Part shown: positions 12,083 through 23,111 of the stretch, piece by piece
Position numbering within the stretch: position 1 is the stretch's first letter
Layout of the letters: the number at the start of each line of letters is the position of its first letter
From: Rhodocollybia butyracea
Taxonomy: Eukaryota; Basidiomycota; Agaricomycetes; Agaricales; Omphalotaceae
Reading direction: 5' to 3'
DNA: 64,000 bases
NCBI GenBank assembly: GCA_015501585.1
Contig: JADNRY010000243.1
Span: 1 to 64,000, forward strand
Made by a program: the position numbers and the translations under genes
Notes under the pieces: model-generated
Seen by the model: only the letters and a program-made list of their open reading frames with translations
What the model was told of the DNA's origin: nothing
Database searches by the model: none

Positions 12083-13218
12083 AGTGGTAGTGATGATGAA
12101 CAGTGATGAAAAGACACAACGAGAAAGTTTAAGTGAAATGTGAGAGGGCCGGACGGACCGGACCCCTAATACTCAATCCGACTTCCAATAAACGTGAACG
12201 CCGGACGATTTCCGTTATTACTCTTTCTTTACTATGCTCTAAGTTCATGAGCTTGTTTTAATCCAATAACAAAACCCACTTTTTCTCCAATAAGACAGCA
12301 AAAAGGCTAGCACCTCGTGAGACAGTACAACGCCTCTTGAGCCCTACAACTCACGAGGGAGAAACGGGGGTGGATTACAAGACGGTACAAGGCGGCGTGG
12401 TGATAGAAGGTACATGCAAGGCATTACAACCGATTAAGAGGGTGTAGCGCACTCAAAAAAAAAAAGAGACATATTTTCTCAAGCGTTAGATCTGAAATAG
12501 CATCCAATACAGTAAAACATAAGTGATAAAGATAGAGCGTAAGTGAACATGGCGTAGCAGTATTGAAGCGAATACAAGTATAAGTTTTCAACGAGAAAAT
12601 CCGCTAACGATCGAGGCCTGCACAAGAAGCCCGCCACACCGCCACACTAGAGGTGCCAGAAGCGTGGAACACTTTTTGGATGACCATCCCCAACGATATC
12701 CTAGCCTACTCTTCAACAAGTGCATATTCGACTTGGATGCCAGAAAACTATCGCATTATTGGAAATGCTTACGCTGATTATTGACATACGCCCCTCCGCT
12801 ATACCAGAATGATTTCAGAGAGGGTCAACATTGAGCAAGCAAGAGGAAATGGCAAACCGTTATAGAAAGCTTTCCCGTCGACGGACCTAGATGGATTTAG
12901 GGCTTCACTCGTTTCATGTAGCTGCAAAAAAAACCATATGAAGCACTCACACACTCACATACTCACGAAGGTGATAGCCGCACCAGTGCGTAAATACGCT
13001 TACGTCCATGGCGATGAACAAGTGTGTTGAAACTAAACTAACATCGTCAGTGAAGTACGAAGAAATCATTGTAGGCCTACCCGTCGACCACAAGATCCAT
13101 TAATTCAAGTCCATTCTGTCATCATCCTTGCCAAATTTCGTATAGCGATACAAATCGTTTCAGCAACATCTTCGTCTTGAAGTGCCTCTTCCCATCCTTC
13201 TAATTTCATCCCCCAACT

Positions 13219-13655
13219 TCAAATTCGGGAATTAATCAATGATCGTTCGAGCCTCGAGAGCAATCGCCGATTCAAGGAGGAACATGTGTCTACGCGTTTG
13301 GATCCAGTGACAATATTACATGCATTTGGCGTGATATATGTGGCTGGGGCCCGGCAGTTCCTAAATAGGACCACGTCGGTTAGACTACCACTACTACCAC
13401 TGAGAATCAAGTTGGAAAATTGAAATAGCGATCCTACGCTATCCCATAATTTAACTTCTCCGGCAGTCGAAATAACCATAGGACCAAGTTCCCGACAGGA
13501 GTCCCATGGGACAAAACCATGAAATGGCGGACTTGTTTGGTCGTAATTGTAAGGGCAGGTAAAGATTCAGAATATAGATATTCCTTTGATAGCCTATTTC
13601 TATGGTCAGGTGCGAAAGAGTCTGTTGAAAGAACATGAACCAAGCACGTCTTCAT
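13219..13655 (-). pseudogene. Nup133-like nucleoporin N-terminal propeller fragment, copy 2
   Basis: The minus strand has the frame SPPFHGFVPWDSCRELGP then MVISTAGEVKLWDSVG, continuing through FSNLILSGSSGSLTDVV and FRNCRAPATYITP, which is more of the Nup133 propeller than copy 1 keeps. Upstream an 11-bp net insertion relative to copy 1 (within CTTACAATTACGACC) shifts the frame, so the fragment cannot be translated as one piece. It is a relic. Confidence 0.55.
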
Positions 13656-13791
13656 AGAACCAAAGCAAATCCAGTCAGTCAGTGGTATCTCTGTGGGTAA
13701 AGAGCATGATAGAAATCGCTATCGGTATTGACAAAATTAGAAAATATTGCTGTTTATGAGGCGCAAACGACTCAAATTATTTGTAACGTTT

Positions 13792-13829
13792 CACGTGATA
13801 TTTGGAAGCTGTTTCCCAAATATCACATG
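13792..13829. repeat. hairpin, partner of 5306-5343
   Basis: CACGTGATATTTGG and CCAAATATCACATG arms around a 10-nt spacer; part of the segmental duplication. Confidence 0.55.
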
Positions 13830-14268
13830 TTTCGGGCCGACAAAACTACCCGTCGATCATCATAGAGTTGCCCCGTATATGGCGAGGCTATCCTTGGCGG
13901 ATTGACGAAGAATAGGACATCGTGAATCGCTCGAGCTCCAACACATAAGGTGTGGGGATCATTACGGCAAGGTTCGTTGTCGACTACTCCTCTCACTGTT
14001 CCTGCCATCATGCCCCAATCGCAGTCGATGTCCCAGCCTCATGTTCCTCGGAAAATAATCCTGGACCTCCTGGAAGAGTCATGAATGACCAGTTCCAGAT
14101 CTTCCGTCTTCAATGCCACTTGCCATCATCTTCGGTTTGGAGAACAATCGACAATCGATCAGCGTCAAGTCTCTTATTCACGGCTAATTTGAGGTTTTTT
14201 CATGACCCTGGACGAGGAAAGAACAAAGGAAACTGAACGAGGTTCTCTTAATGTGCGCTCCAAGGGTT

Positions 14269-16712
14269 CTAGATTGAATATCCGGCGTATCGTGCAGGAA
14301 TCATTGAAAGTCCTGCACGATACGCCAGATATACAATGAGAGTGATACTAGAACTATCTCTCATCCATACACTCTTCATCTTCCACAAATTAATTTTTTG
14401 CCTTGCCTTGTTGGGATCTCGGAAAAGTGCGATCGGATTTTTGGGAGGTGAGGTGACACAACGAACGAGGAAGGAGCCATTGATGCCGAATCGTCGGGTG
14501 AAGGATACCTGGTCACCTTCTGAGAAGGTCCAGGAGTCGGGAGGAGGAGGGCGTCTAATATGGAGGTCGCTCCGTGAGTCATCTGATATGGACAATTCTG
14601 CGAACAGAGCGTGCACTTCCCCAGCTGGCATTGGATCGACCACGCCAAGTTCAGTCAACCTGGCTATTACCAATGCCAATCCCCCCACGGATAACCTGGC
14701 CAAAGATTTGGTATTGTTTTTGGAGGTAGGGTTGATGCTCGCATTGCCAAGGATCAGTGGAGTCGTTACTGATACACTAAACCTGGAGACGGGAAAGATG
14801 CTCGAAATCTTGCCATTGGTTGGGAGACTCGCGAAAAATGAACAGGCAGTGCTGCTTTGGTGGGTCGTTTGGACGAGAGAGAATTGGGAAACTTTATTGG
14901 CGGAATAAACATGACCAGCGCAGAGACCGATGTATCAACAGCGTCGTAGTCGTCCTCGACAACTAAGCCCATGTCTCCTTTATAACGACCTTTGGTAGGG
15001 ACAACCCAGCTACCACGTCGCAAACCTGGCTCCGTTTGGCTTTGAGGTTGGAATCCGACATCAGTCAGTCTGATACATTGTGGCATACTAGAATCGGGCG
15101 CACTCCAGGTGGCTGGGGGCAGTTTCTTAACTGGGTCCTGTCTGCGAGACCATGCTCGCTCGCTGGGGAAGGATATTTTCGGAGAAGGTAGATAGGCACG
15201 GTGCGTAAGTACGCCGCCACAGGAGTGTTCTTTGACAACATGCTCTGAGCTTCAATGTATGGAGTGCTTTGTAGACTGCACGTAGGATAAGGGGGTCGAC
15301 ACGGTTAGCGGCAATATCGTCGGTGATCATAGCGAAAGCGTCTACTTCAAAAAAACCTCTAGAAGATGGTCAGATATTCGTCGTATCGTAAAACAACTTT
15401 GAACTCACGAAGCACCGCACGCGGAATAGCCGGAAAATGATCTCTTCGTTATCATAGGCGACGTAGTCCTCATCGGTGACATCCGTCGTGGCCTGTTCTG
15501 CCTCGGAAGCTATCTGAATATGCATATCGACTTCTCGCCCAAGAATTAACTGCTGGGCCAGCAGCTCGTCGGGGTGGGGTCCAAGTCATTAATGTCATTA
15601 ATGGATCGGATTGATTGTGTAACCTGAGCCAAAAAGCCGTTTGAATTCTTCCTCCGCTTGAACGAATATAAGTTTATCGTTGAGAACCTGCTTCACCCGC
15701 TTCCATCCCTCAGTAACACAATGAGGACTAAAAAAACCACCTGTGAGACTAACCCATCAAGAATACAAAGGAGGATGATATACCTTGAACGGGAGAAGGC
15801 ATTTCTACGTCGGAGAGGAGATTTGGAGTTCTAAAGACGTTAGGACTTGATACATAGAAGAAACAAGGCAACTTACATCTGGACATCCGCTGCTTTGGAA
15901 GGAACGAACTTGGTCAAGATTGGGAGGCTCGGATTCTTCATCTGAGTAGACATTTAGCCCGTCTAGAGCAGACTTGTAAAACCGTGAAAAGTGCGATAAG
16001 GTCTTCAGCTTGGAAGCTTCCAGCGGTGGAAACCGCAATGGCTCTCTCGTTTGTCGCGCAGCGAAAACACCAAAGGAATCACGGCAGATGGAGACATCCA
16101 CCTCCGAGTTTGAATTTGAGCATGGAGAAGGAGATGGAGGAGGTGGAGGGAGCTCGGCGGCGGATGAAGGAGCTGGAGACGAAGTAGCGGCAAGGATGGG
16201 CGAAGCCGGAGATGGAAATGGAGGTATAGGAGGTTCGGATGTAGGTGAAGGCGCTGGAGACGAAAGAGCGGTAGGAATGGGCAGAGCCGAAGATGCGGGC
16301 AAGAACGGAATTCGAGCAATCTCTTCGCGTTCCCGAGTGCGTTGTACCTCAGTTTGCAATGCAAGGATACGCTTCTCACGCGTAAGCTCATCTTCGTGGC
16401 AACCGCATTATCTCTGGGCCGGTGCAGGTGCAGGTGTTCACTGTATGTAGGACGGAGGAGAGGGAGACGGCCTGATTGGTTTAGGAGGAACCTTCCGCCT
16501 ATCCAGAGATGACGCTGCGGGCGCTCCTGAGCTTCGGCCTCTGACCTATCGACTGATCGGATAAGTCAGATTCGTCGGCTTCATCATCAGTGAAAAAGAA
16601 GCGATATGTCTGCAAACAGGGAAAGTGAATACGCGTATAGACGTTTCAATGATACCCTATTGCCTGCAGAGGATTCGGCTGCGTCGCCTTGGGATGAAGA
16701 GCTAGGGGCCAT
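14269..16712 (-). CDS. KOW/Spt5-like protein, multi-exon, possibly decayed
   Basis: ATG 16,712 opens MAPSSSSQGDAAESSAG; an intron GTATCA...TTGCAG leads to TYRFFFTDDEADESDLSD, an acidic start. A later exon (about 16,400-15,830) has a charged coiled coil (EDELTREKRILALQTEVQ) followed by a long Pro/Ser/Ala stretch. A further exon (15,086-14,766) holds RGSWVVPTKGRYKGDMGLVV, the signature of a KOW motif as in the transcription elongation factor Spt5, and the 3' part (14,703-14,340) has WTFSEGDQVSFTRRFG, a second KOW-like turn. Such KOW proteins with Spt5-like layout are common as lineage-specific families in Agaricomycetes. Several joins (for example near 16,500 and 15,580) cross stops I could not remove with good introns, so a pseudogene is possible. 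Confidence 0.5.
14278..14332. repeat. 22-bp-stem hairpin
   Basis: The arms at 14,278-14,299 and 14,311-14,332 are complementary at 21 of 22 positions (core GGCGTATCGTGCAGGA) with an 11-nt loop. It sits at the 3' end of the KOW-like gene on the minus strand, so it could be a transcript-end hairpin or a tiny insertion. Confidence 0.65.
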
Positions 16713-16834
16713 CACGCCATACCAGGCTACGGGAAATACGCGTCAGTAACGGTACAATGAGGAGGCGGTATCAGAGAAACAAAACGACGTGGTCTCTGTC
16801 CGTATTCTTTGACTTTGTCGTGTACATAATTTAA

Positions 16835-17260
16835 TCATTTATGGCCTTAAGCCTTCTAAGCGATACTCAGAGCAATCTCACTCAATAAATATTCGTCTAC
16901 GCTACGGCATACGACTAGCACGACGACTTACCTTAGTGTGGATGGGGGACCTGAAGAGAGATGAAAAAGTTTACATAATCTGGTAGCGCGGACTATGGCC
17001 CACGCCGAACTCAGGAGGGGTGACTCACTATCAGATCACGAGGCGGCGAGGTCAGGTGATCTGATAGTGAGTCACCCCTCCTGAGTTCGGCGTGGGCCAT
17101 AGTCCGCGCTACCAGATTATGTAAACTTTTTCATCTCTCTTCAGGTCCCCCATCCACACTAAGGTAAGTCGTCGTGCTAGTCGTATGCCGTAGCGTAGAC
17201 GAATATTTATTGAGTGAGATTGCTCTGAGTATCGCTGAGAGGGCCGAAGGCCATAAATGA
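16835..17260. repeat. long palindrome with 181-bp perfect arms
   Basis: Positions 16,859-17,039 and 17,056-17,236 are exact reverse complements by eye, with a 16-nt spacer (GAGGCGGCGAGGTCAG). The symmetry continues imperfectly for about 24 bp more on each side (TCATTTATGGCCTT). It lies precisely between the divergent starts of the KOW-like gene (minus, from 16,712) and the gene at 17,407 (plus), so each arm is the promoter-proximal sequence of one gene. No target duplication is evident. Origin by inverted duplication of one promoter is my inference. Confidence 0.9.
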
Positions 17261-17406
17261 GAAGACTACTGCATGAGGAACGACGACAACTACGAGGAGC
17301 GACTATGTCAATTTGACGAAGTGGTCCTCCTCGTACCTTACGCTAACAGTTTCATTTTTTCTATAGCCTAACCCTCTAGCAAATTTCTGACATTATTGAC
17401 CATTCA

Positions 17407-18669
17407 ATGAGTAGCAATTGGACTCAAAATCGAGAGTTTATTGCCGCGCTCAACAAGAACTTCGCTCAATTACCTCAGTCGTTCGCCGATTTTTGGACCA
17501 GTACGGGAGGCAGTATCAACGAGGGCGGATACGTATCAGCACTGGGCGACGTTCTCGAAGTTCAATTCCAGGATCTCGTAACACAATTGTCTACAGGAAA
17601 TGCCTCAAATGCTTCAGAACAACGGACTACACCACAATCCGCGTACAGCACACCGTTTGATTTCCAGCTAGAACAATGTAAGTTCATTCTATCAGGAAAC
17701 CAAAACTACGTTGAGACTAATTCCAGTCCAAAATTGTCTAGCACAACCAACTGTGGCACTCTCACTGTGCGATTTGCATCCCGAACAATGTAAGTTCCTT
17801 TTTTTGGAAACAGTTACAGCTTTGAATCTCATCGCAGTCCAATCTTGTCTAGTACAATCATCTCATCCACCTCCCGGGCCACGTCGATTACTTTCACTAC
17901 CTCCTATCCAAACTATTCAAACTAAACTACCTCCAACATCTCCAATTCAACCCCTTCCAAAATCACCATTAACCGCTACACCGCCTCCAATTCCGCAATC
18001 GTTATCTCATTCGAAACCACGTTCAACAGCTCCTTCAAATCCTTCACCTTGCTCAACACCTTCTACACCTACAATGACCCGAACGCGAGGAATGGATAAA
18101 CTTTCTGCGGTGAAGAACGCGAAGACGCGCGGTGGAAAAGCTCGAGTGTTGAACGCTGTTGCTAAAAAGCGACTTGTAATGGATTCGGCTACGATTGCTG
18201 TCCCTGTTGAACCTCGCGCTCCTAAGCGTACACTCCCTGCTCCAGAATCGGTTGAGCCTGCTCGTCCTCCTACACCTATCAGAATGGACGAGAAAGGACC
18301 AGCTACTGCGGTTGAATATACAGGTACAGAGCAGTCAGCTGTGCTCAAAGCTGGCTGGAGTATCATCAGACGTTACTTTTTCGATGAAGTAGGGGCCGAT
18401 GCGGTCTTGAATTACCTGATCTTTGACATGGGGTGAGGCCTCATGGAAAATTGGAGGATTTTCTGAAACAGGCTCACTCTGTCGGTCTTGTTCCGCGTTT
18501 TGACATGAACAAGAATTTTTACGCCCAGCTGACGCTCATTCACTTGCAAATGGTAAACGTGAATATACTAGATCAACCTGAAGGAAGACGAATGAAAAGC
18601 AATAAGACTCTTACGTCTTTGCAAACCATCCTTCGGCCTCACGTATACTCGAAACTTGAAGAAGTATGA
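17407..18669 (+). CDS. unknown protein with duplicated exon-intron unit; frameshift near the end
   Basis: Exons 17,407-17,677, 17,727-17,789 and 17,838 onward join in frame through two introns of 49 and 48 nt, both GTAAGTTC...CAG in phase 1. The 63-bp middle exon and its flanks are a tandem duplicate: both junctions give EQFQ followed by NCLAQ or SCLVQ. A long Pro/Ser/Thr linker follows, then a basic stretch (NAKTRGGKARVLNAVAKKR, nuclear-signal-like) and a C-terminal domain with SAVLKAGWSIIRRYFFDE and YLIFDMG. At 18,431-18,435 the frame must shift by one base to continue with RPHGKLEDFLKQAHSVG and end at TGA 18,669; a 39-nt intron there would run into a stop. I do not recognise the family. 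Its 3' end overlaps that of the convergent gene by about 60 bp. Confidence 0.6.
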
Positions 18670-19580
18670 TCTCCTCTTGACGAGCCTCAGCCTCTTCAAG
18701 GATTTGGTCCGCGTAAGAGCTAGGAAAAGGAAGATCAACATGATAGGCTTGACTATGATATAAAACATACCTCTCAACAACAACGTTGAAGGCCTTAGTG
18801 TGGACAGCCCACCAGGTGCGACGCGTAGGGCTTCGAGGTAGACTTTTTTCAGCATTGGACATAGAAGAGGTAGGTGCTGCTTTATCAACTTGAAAGAGAG
18901 ATCGCACTTTCTGAGCTTGGGAGAGAGAGGGTGAAGCGGGAGTGATGGTCGGTCCTTTTTTCGGCTTTTGGATGGTAACCATCGGAGAGATAAACTCGGG
19001 AAGCCTAGTGTTGCTGGGAGACCCACGAGGGGTACAGGTTGAGTTGGGGGCTATCAGTTCACTGGGATAGACTCCAAGCGATGCCGCATCAATCTTCTTG
19101 GGGATGGACAGAAAGATTTGGCCGTGAAGACGGTGCATCAACGAAATCCAGATCGTGCTGATGATGAGAAGAGCAGTACTCGCGCCAGGCCACCGTAGCC
19201 TCAGACTCTGTTTGGTACTGAATGTAACCTTGACGGTCGCTAACCTCCCTGAAATCATTGTTCAAACGTGGAAAATAGATAGAAGAATGATTCAATACGC
19301 ACCAGACCTTGAAGCAGCCAGGTAGAGCACCCACATAGAGGTTGAAATATCCCATGACCTGACCGCCAGTAGGTCCGCTTGGATCGTCGTATATTGAAGG
19401 CCGGCAAGTTGGAATAAAGTTCGGATTCGCTGGATTCGCTGGTAAATCCAATTGTCGGATAATTGGGCTAATCTCTGAGAGTTTGTCCCATATAGAGCTA
19501 CGAGGAGAGCCGGTTGAAGACACGGATGAATCGCGTGGTTCATCCTCTCCGTCCGATTGCCATAGAGGAAGGACCGACAT
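18611..19580 (-). CDS. RNase H1 N-terminal (RHBD/viroplasmin-like) domain protein
   Basis: ATG 19,580 opens MSVLPLWQSDGEDEP. The first exon ends at 19,303 (phase 2); a 54-nt intron GTGCGT...TTTCAG leads to the second exon at 19,248. Across the junction the protein reads YFNLYVGALPGCFKVW then EVSDRQGYIQYQTESEATVA, the pattern of the small RNA/DNA-hybrid-binding domain at the N terminus of RNase H1 and in viroplasmin. This frame stops at 19,089. A second frame overlapping its end, from PKKIDAASLGVYPSEL to a stop at 18,611, has good coding character (RTWWAVHTKAFNVVVERY, QILEEAEARQEEIIL), so a one-base frameshift near 19,095 or a missed intron probably separates the two halves. No RNase H catalytic domain is present. 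Such stand-alone domains are frequent in Agaricomycetes; role unknown. Confidence 0.6.
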
Positions 19581-19584
19581 CGGC

Positions 19585-20330
19585 CAGAAGTTAGAAATCG
19601 GCTACGCGCTCAAATTTTCAACCATGAAAACAACAAGCAAAAAGACAGAAGAACACTTACTATGTATAAACAATAGAGCAAGTTCAACTTCGTGGACGGA
19701 TGGCCGGATCTACTATCCGGTATTCCGATGAACGCACTCAACGAGGGATTCCGTACAAATCCATGCTCTGATAAGCCTAGGAAGGAAGGGAAATATTCTA
19801 TTAGTAGCTTTATACCCTTCAAGGTAAAACAGAGGTAGCTGTAATCCTTATTGGAGAGATATTGTGCGTAGTGACACAGGAATGATTGCGATGGTGACTA
19901 GAGTTCACCAATGAACTCAGACATATTGGCAGTCGCGACTGAGTGTTAGGATCGTGGCCTATGATTGCAAGTAGAGCCAACAGCTACAGAACTATGGCCG
20001 GTCGGGAACTGGTTCTTCCCGGACATATTACTTATAAGTATTGCACACGAATGCAAGATATGAAGTTGAACCTTCTCTGTGGCCGATGGTTTCAAATTGC
20101 CTAAAATACTGAGGTTGACATACGTTCCACTTTTTCTGACTCTTATTACGCGCCGTACGCGAGAGTCCTGAAAACAACAATTAAAGTAATTTAAGCGCGC
20201 ACGCCGACGTTGTTCTCTTCAACTTAGACGATGTTTTGAAGATAAAAAAGTATGTGCATAGTGTATTGCAAAAGCGACTGGAACTATCTGAACACCGGTA
20301 TAAAATGAGCGAATTACATTAGTGGCTACG
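19585..20330. other. no recognisable gene
   Basis: Short frames only, between the RHBD-like gene and the 3' end of the TET/JBP gene. Confidence 0.35.
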
Positions 20331-20331
20331 G

Positions 20332-22207
20332 TTAGGTCTCTACACCAGTCTTCTCTGGCATCTTCTCCTTGGGCAACCAGACCCTGAATTTGGCTAAAGA
20401 ATCTTTCCATCGACGAGAACTCTCTGACTTCCATTGCTCCATATCATGAGGGGTAGCACGGGCAAGGCGATCCTTGTCATTGCGGAAGCCGTTGAAAACG
20501 TACCGGAAAAGGGCGCCGGCAGAATACTGAGTAATGGAATAGCGGCGCTCACCGGGTTGAACAGGAAGATTTTGGTGACGCACAATAGCCGAGTTGATGA
20601 TGATGCTGGTGACTGCGGGAAAGCGTAGGACCACTCCTAAATTCCAGAGTACCATCTCTCCGCCCTTGGTGTCGTCGTGATTGCCAACGTTGCTAACGGT
20701 GCAGCCACCGGGGGCATAGTTGCCATGGTCGAGATGGTCACCGGCGACCGTTTGATCATTTTCGTCCCCATAGTTGATGGTAGTGGCGGCAAAGACACTG
20801 TTCTTGAAATTCTGACGGAGGGACGGCTTCCACTGATGATGCAGCTCGTTACATTTCGTGTATTCCTCGTGCATACCGGGACTGAACTTTTTGTAAGCGC
20901 TGTTCACGAGGCCAGAGAGTCTTTGGATCGCGGGATTCGCGAGAATGCCTGTGAGAACTTTTAGGTTGCGGGCTGAGTGTTTCGTGTTGGACGGTTGCCT
21001 CTGTGGAGAGTAAGAATGGGTGTGAAGAAGAGCCTGGGAGACTTACCTGTCCACCGCCGTGAGAATAGCCAATACTCTCGGCTACAAACGGTCCTTGACG
21101 GTTGTTAAGATGCTTAGCGGTGAATTTCGAATTCTTTTTATCCTTTTGAATAACTCTCATTGCCTCCTCGTTAACATCCTTCATCTAGTTTGGGTCCCGA
21201 GGCTTTCCAATGGCATACACCATGCCGCGTCCATGTTTATCGCAAAGGACAAGGTTGTAGCTAGGAGAGGGTGAGCAAGGTAACGTAGCGTTCACAAGTA
21301 TTTTAGACCTGCGTGCCATCCCAATCAATATAACGGAGGGTTTCCAATATCTCCATGCGCGTCCAACCATTAAAAAGAGAACCTGACCGATCCCCTGCCA
21401 ACCGGTGCTCGTGGCGGGAAGGCTAGTGGCGTCCATGTCGAGGAAGACCACTTCAGACTCTTCAAAGCGTTTTTGACCGATTTTCTTGCTGTATGGCCCA
21501 TCAGAGGTCTTGGCACGGTTCTCTCGGCGTCGCTTCTTCTTGTGTGCTTGCTCATAAGCATGGCGGTTTTTACTCTTCCGCTTCCGGCCATGGATTTCGG
21601 AGGAAGGCTGGGAGGGGTGTGTCGTTTCGTCTTCTGAGTCGGTAAGAGTAGGGAGAGGGCCATCAAAAATTTCGGCATGGTCGTTGGTGACGCAGTCGTC
21701 CATGTCTTCGTTGGTGGGTTCCTCGCGGATGCTGTGGTTAGCACCTGCAAATTCGGGATCGAGTTTGAATTCGTTGTCGGTGTCCTCGTCTTCTTCATCA
21801 CCTGCCAAGCTGTCCTCTGATTCATTCCCTTCTTCCAGTCGTTGGAATCGGTCCGCCTCTTCGGCTGCGAGTAGATCTGCGAGGTCGATATCCAACAGCA
21901 CGGCCCTGAGAGCACGCGTCTCGGATCGCGTTACTAAAGAAACAGTCAATATTGTTCAATTATCACTTTTGAATAAAAGGCTCTGCGGTCCTGTGTCATT
22001 AGCCCTCTGTACTTTCCAAGAGACGACAGTACTTGAGGGCGCCCACATTGCTACGCAGTAAAATAAGAAAAAATAGACAGCAGCTTGTGCAGTTAGCCCT
22101 CTGCGCCACCAGAGACGACTGCACTTGAGGAGCGCGCACATAACTGTGTAGTAGAAAAGAAAAGAAGAACAAGAAGAAAATGGAAATAAAATCGCACCTG
22201 GAGGCAT
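20332..22207 (-). pseudogene. TET/JBP-family 2-oxoglutarate/Fe(II) dioxygenase, damaged
   Basis: A 10-nt first exon (ATG 22,207) and a 264-nt intron (GTGCGA...CTTTAG) give MPPVTRSETRALR, then an acidic and a lysine-rich region. Mid-protein landmarks of fungal TET/JBP proteins follow: ATSLPATSTGWQG, YIDWDG, DKHGRGMVYAIG, then a GTAAGT...CCACAG intron after YSHGGGQ. The catalytic core on the last exon is intact: SVFAATTINYG, the iron-binding HLD in GDHLDHGNYAPGG, GGEMVLWNLGV, the distal H in SAIVRHQNLPVQ and the 2-oxoglutarate arginine region GERRYSITQYSAGALFR. Fungal members oxidise 5-methylcytosine in nuclear DNA. Three lesions lie upstream of the core: a frame break near 21,370, a frame mismatch across the weak GTCTAA intron near 21,260-21,315, and an in-frame TAG at 21,185-21,187 where a tryptophan codon would fit. 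The family call is strong; inactivity is inferred. Confidence 0.75.
21992..22165. repeat. 85-bp tandem duplication inside the TET/JBP first intron
   Basis: Units at about 21,992-22,072 and 22,084-22,165 share TTAGCCCTCTG, GAGACGAC, CACTTGAGG/TACTTGAGG and CGC.CACAT, with about 80% identity. The duplication explains why this intron is 264 nt while others in the window are 46-67 nt. Confidence 0.65.
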
Positions 22208-22383
22208 TGTACCTGTGTTGGTGGAAGCTAAGAATGCTTCAAGTTCAAGTGTCTACGGTGTTTTGTTTTAAACGGTTCACGTGGCGTGACTGTCACGCGA
22301 TATTGTCCAAATTGCCTTTCAAAGTTTATAAGTATTCTCTATGCATCGACTGAGAGCTTCATTTCAATTCGCGCATAGCTATC

Positions 22384-22880
22384 GATGGCCAAAGGGAAAT
22401 CCGGTAACACGAAGAAAAGCACAAAGGAAGGCACCAGCGTTAGTCGACTCCAGATGTCGAGGACAATCTCTACAGCTTGAAGTAGATATTCTTACTCTCC
22501 TTCAAATACGCTGAGCTGATATTTTGCATCAGAGACTAACAAACCCCAAAAAATCATTGAGGAGACTAGATTGTGGTGAGTTTATTTCTATCTGCTCTCA
22601 TTATACAGCTTAATAAAATCGATTCAAAAGGTGCGTTTGTGCTACCGCCTGCTAAACGGAAGCCCAATAATTCCGCCTGTACTCCTTCCCACTGCTGCCC
22701 CTGGCCCTACGAGGCAATTTGCCACGCCTCCTTCGATTACACATACCGACGACCCCATAGTGGAAGAAATCTCCAACAAACTGGTCGTGGGACCGGATCT
22801 GACTGTCAACAATTCCGCGCCCCCGGTAACGAATTCCTAACAGAGAATCCTCTTCAAGCCCTGAGGTCATAGTAATTTAT
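22384..22880 (+). CDS. possible small gene, unknown
   Basis: ATG 22,384 begins MAKGKSGNTKKSTKEG and a later frame (to about 22,840) reads VLLPTAAPGPTRQFATPP and THTDDPIVEEISNKLVVG. The intervening intron was not resolved. The N terminus is lysine/serine-rich. Divergent from the TET/JBP gene start. No family recognised; low confidence. Confidence 0.25.
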
Positions 22881-23111
22881 ATCCAAAGATCCTCACTGCG
22901 GAAATTTGGGATTTGAACGCACAATAAGTTAGACATTGGATAGATTAAGTACGTTGTGCTATCTATCACTGATATAAGAGTCCGATTTAGGGGAAATGCC
23001 AGACCTAGAGAAGTGTCAAAGGATATCACAATTTGTGAATACACAAGTGGACATAGTTATTGTCAATCTGAAACAAAAGACACAGCTGCAGCAATATGGA
23101 GGCTAAAATTC

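Larger units (their letters stand above)
11230..13920. repeat. segmental duplication, copy 2
   Basis: Collinear partner of about 2961-5450. It starts inside exon 3/intron 2 of the kinase-less paralogue and runs past the Nup133-like relic to the paired hairpin at 13,792. Both copies have the same orientation (direct repeats about 8.3 kb apart). Confidence 0.8.

Noticed and set aside
14336..14908. 190-codon plus-strand frame
   Set aside because: It is antisense to the KOW-like gene, whose minus-strand frames carry the recognisable motifs.
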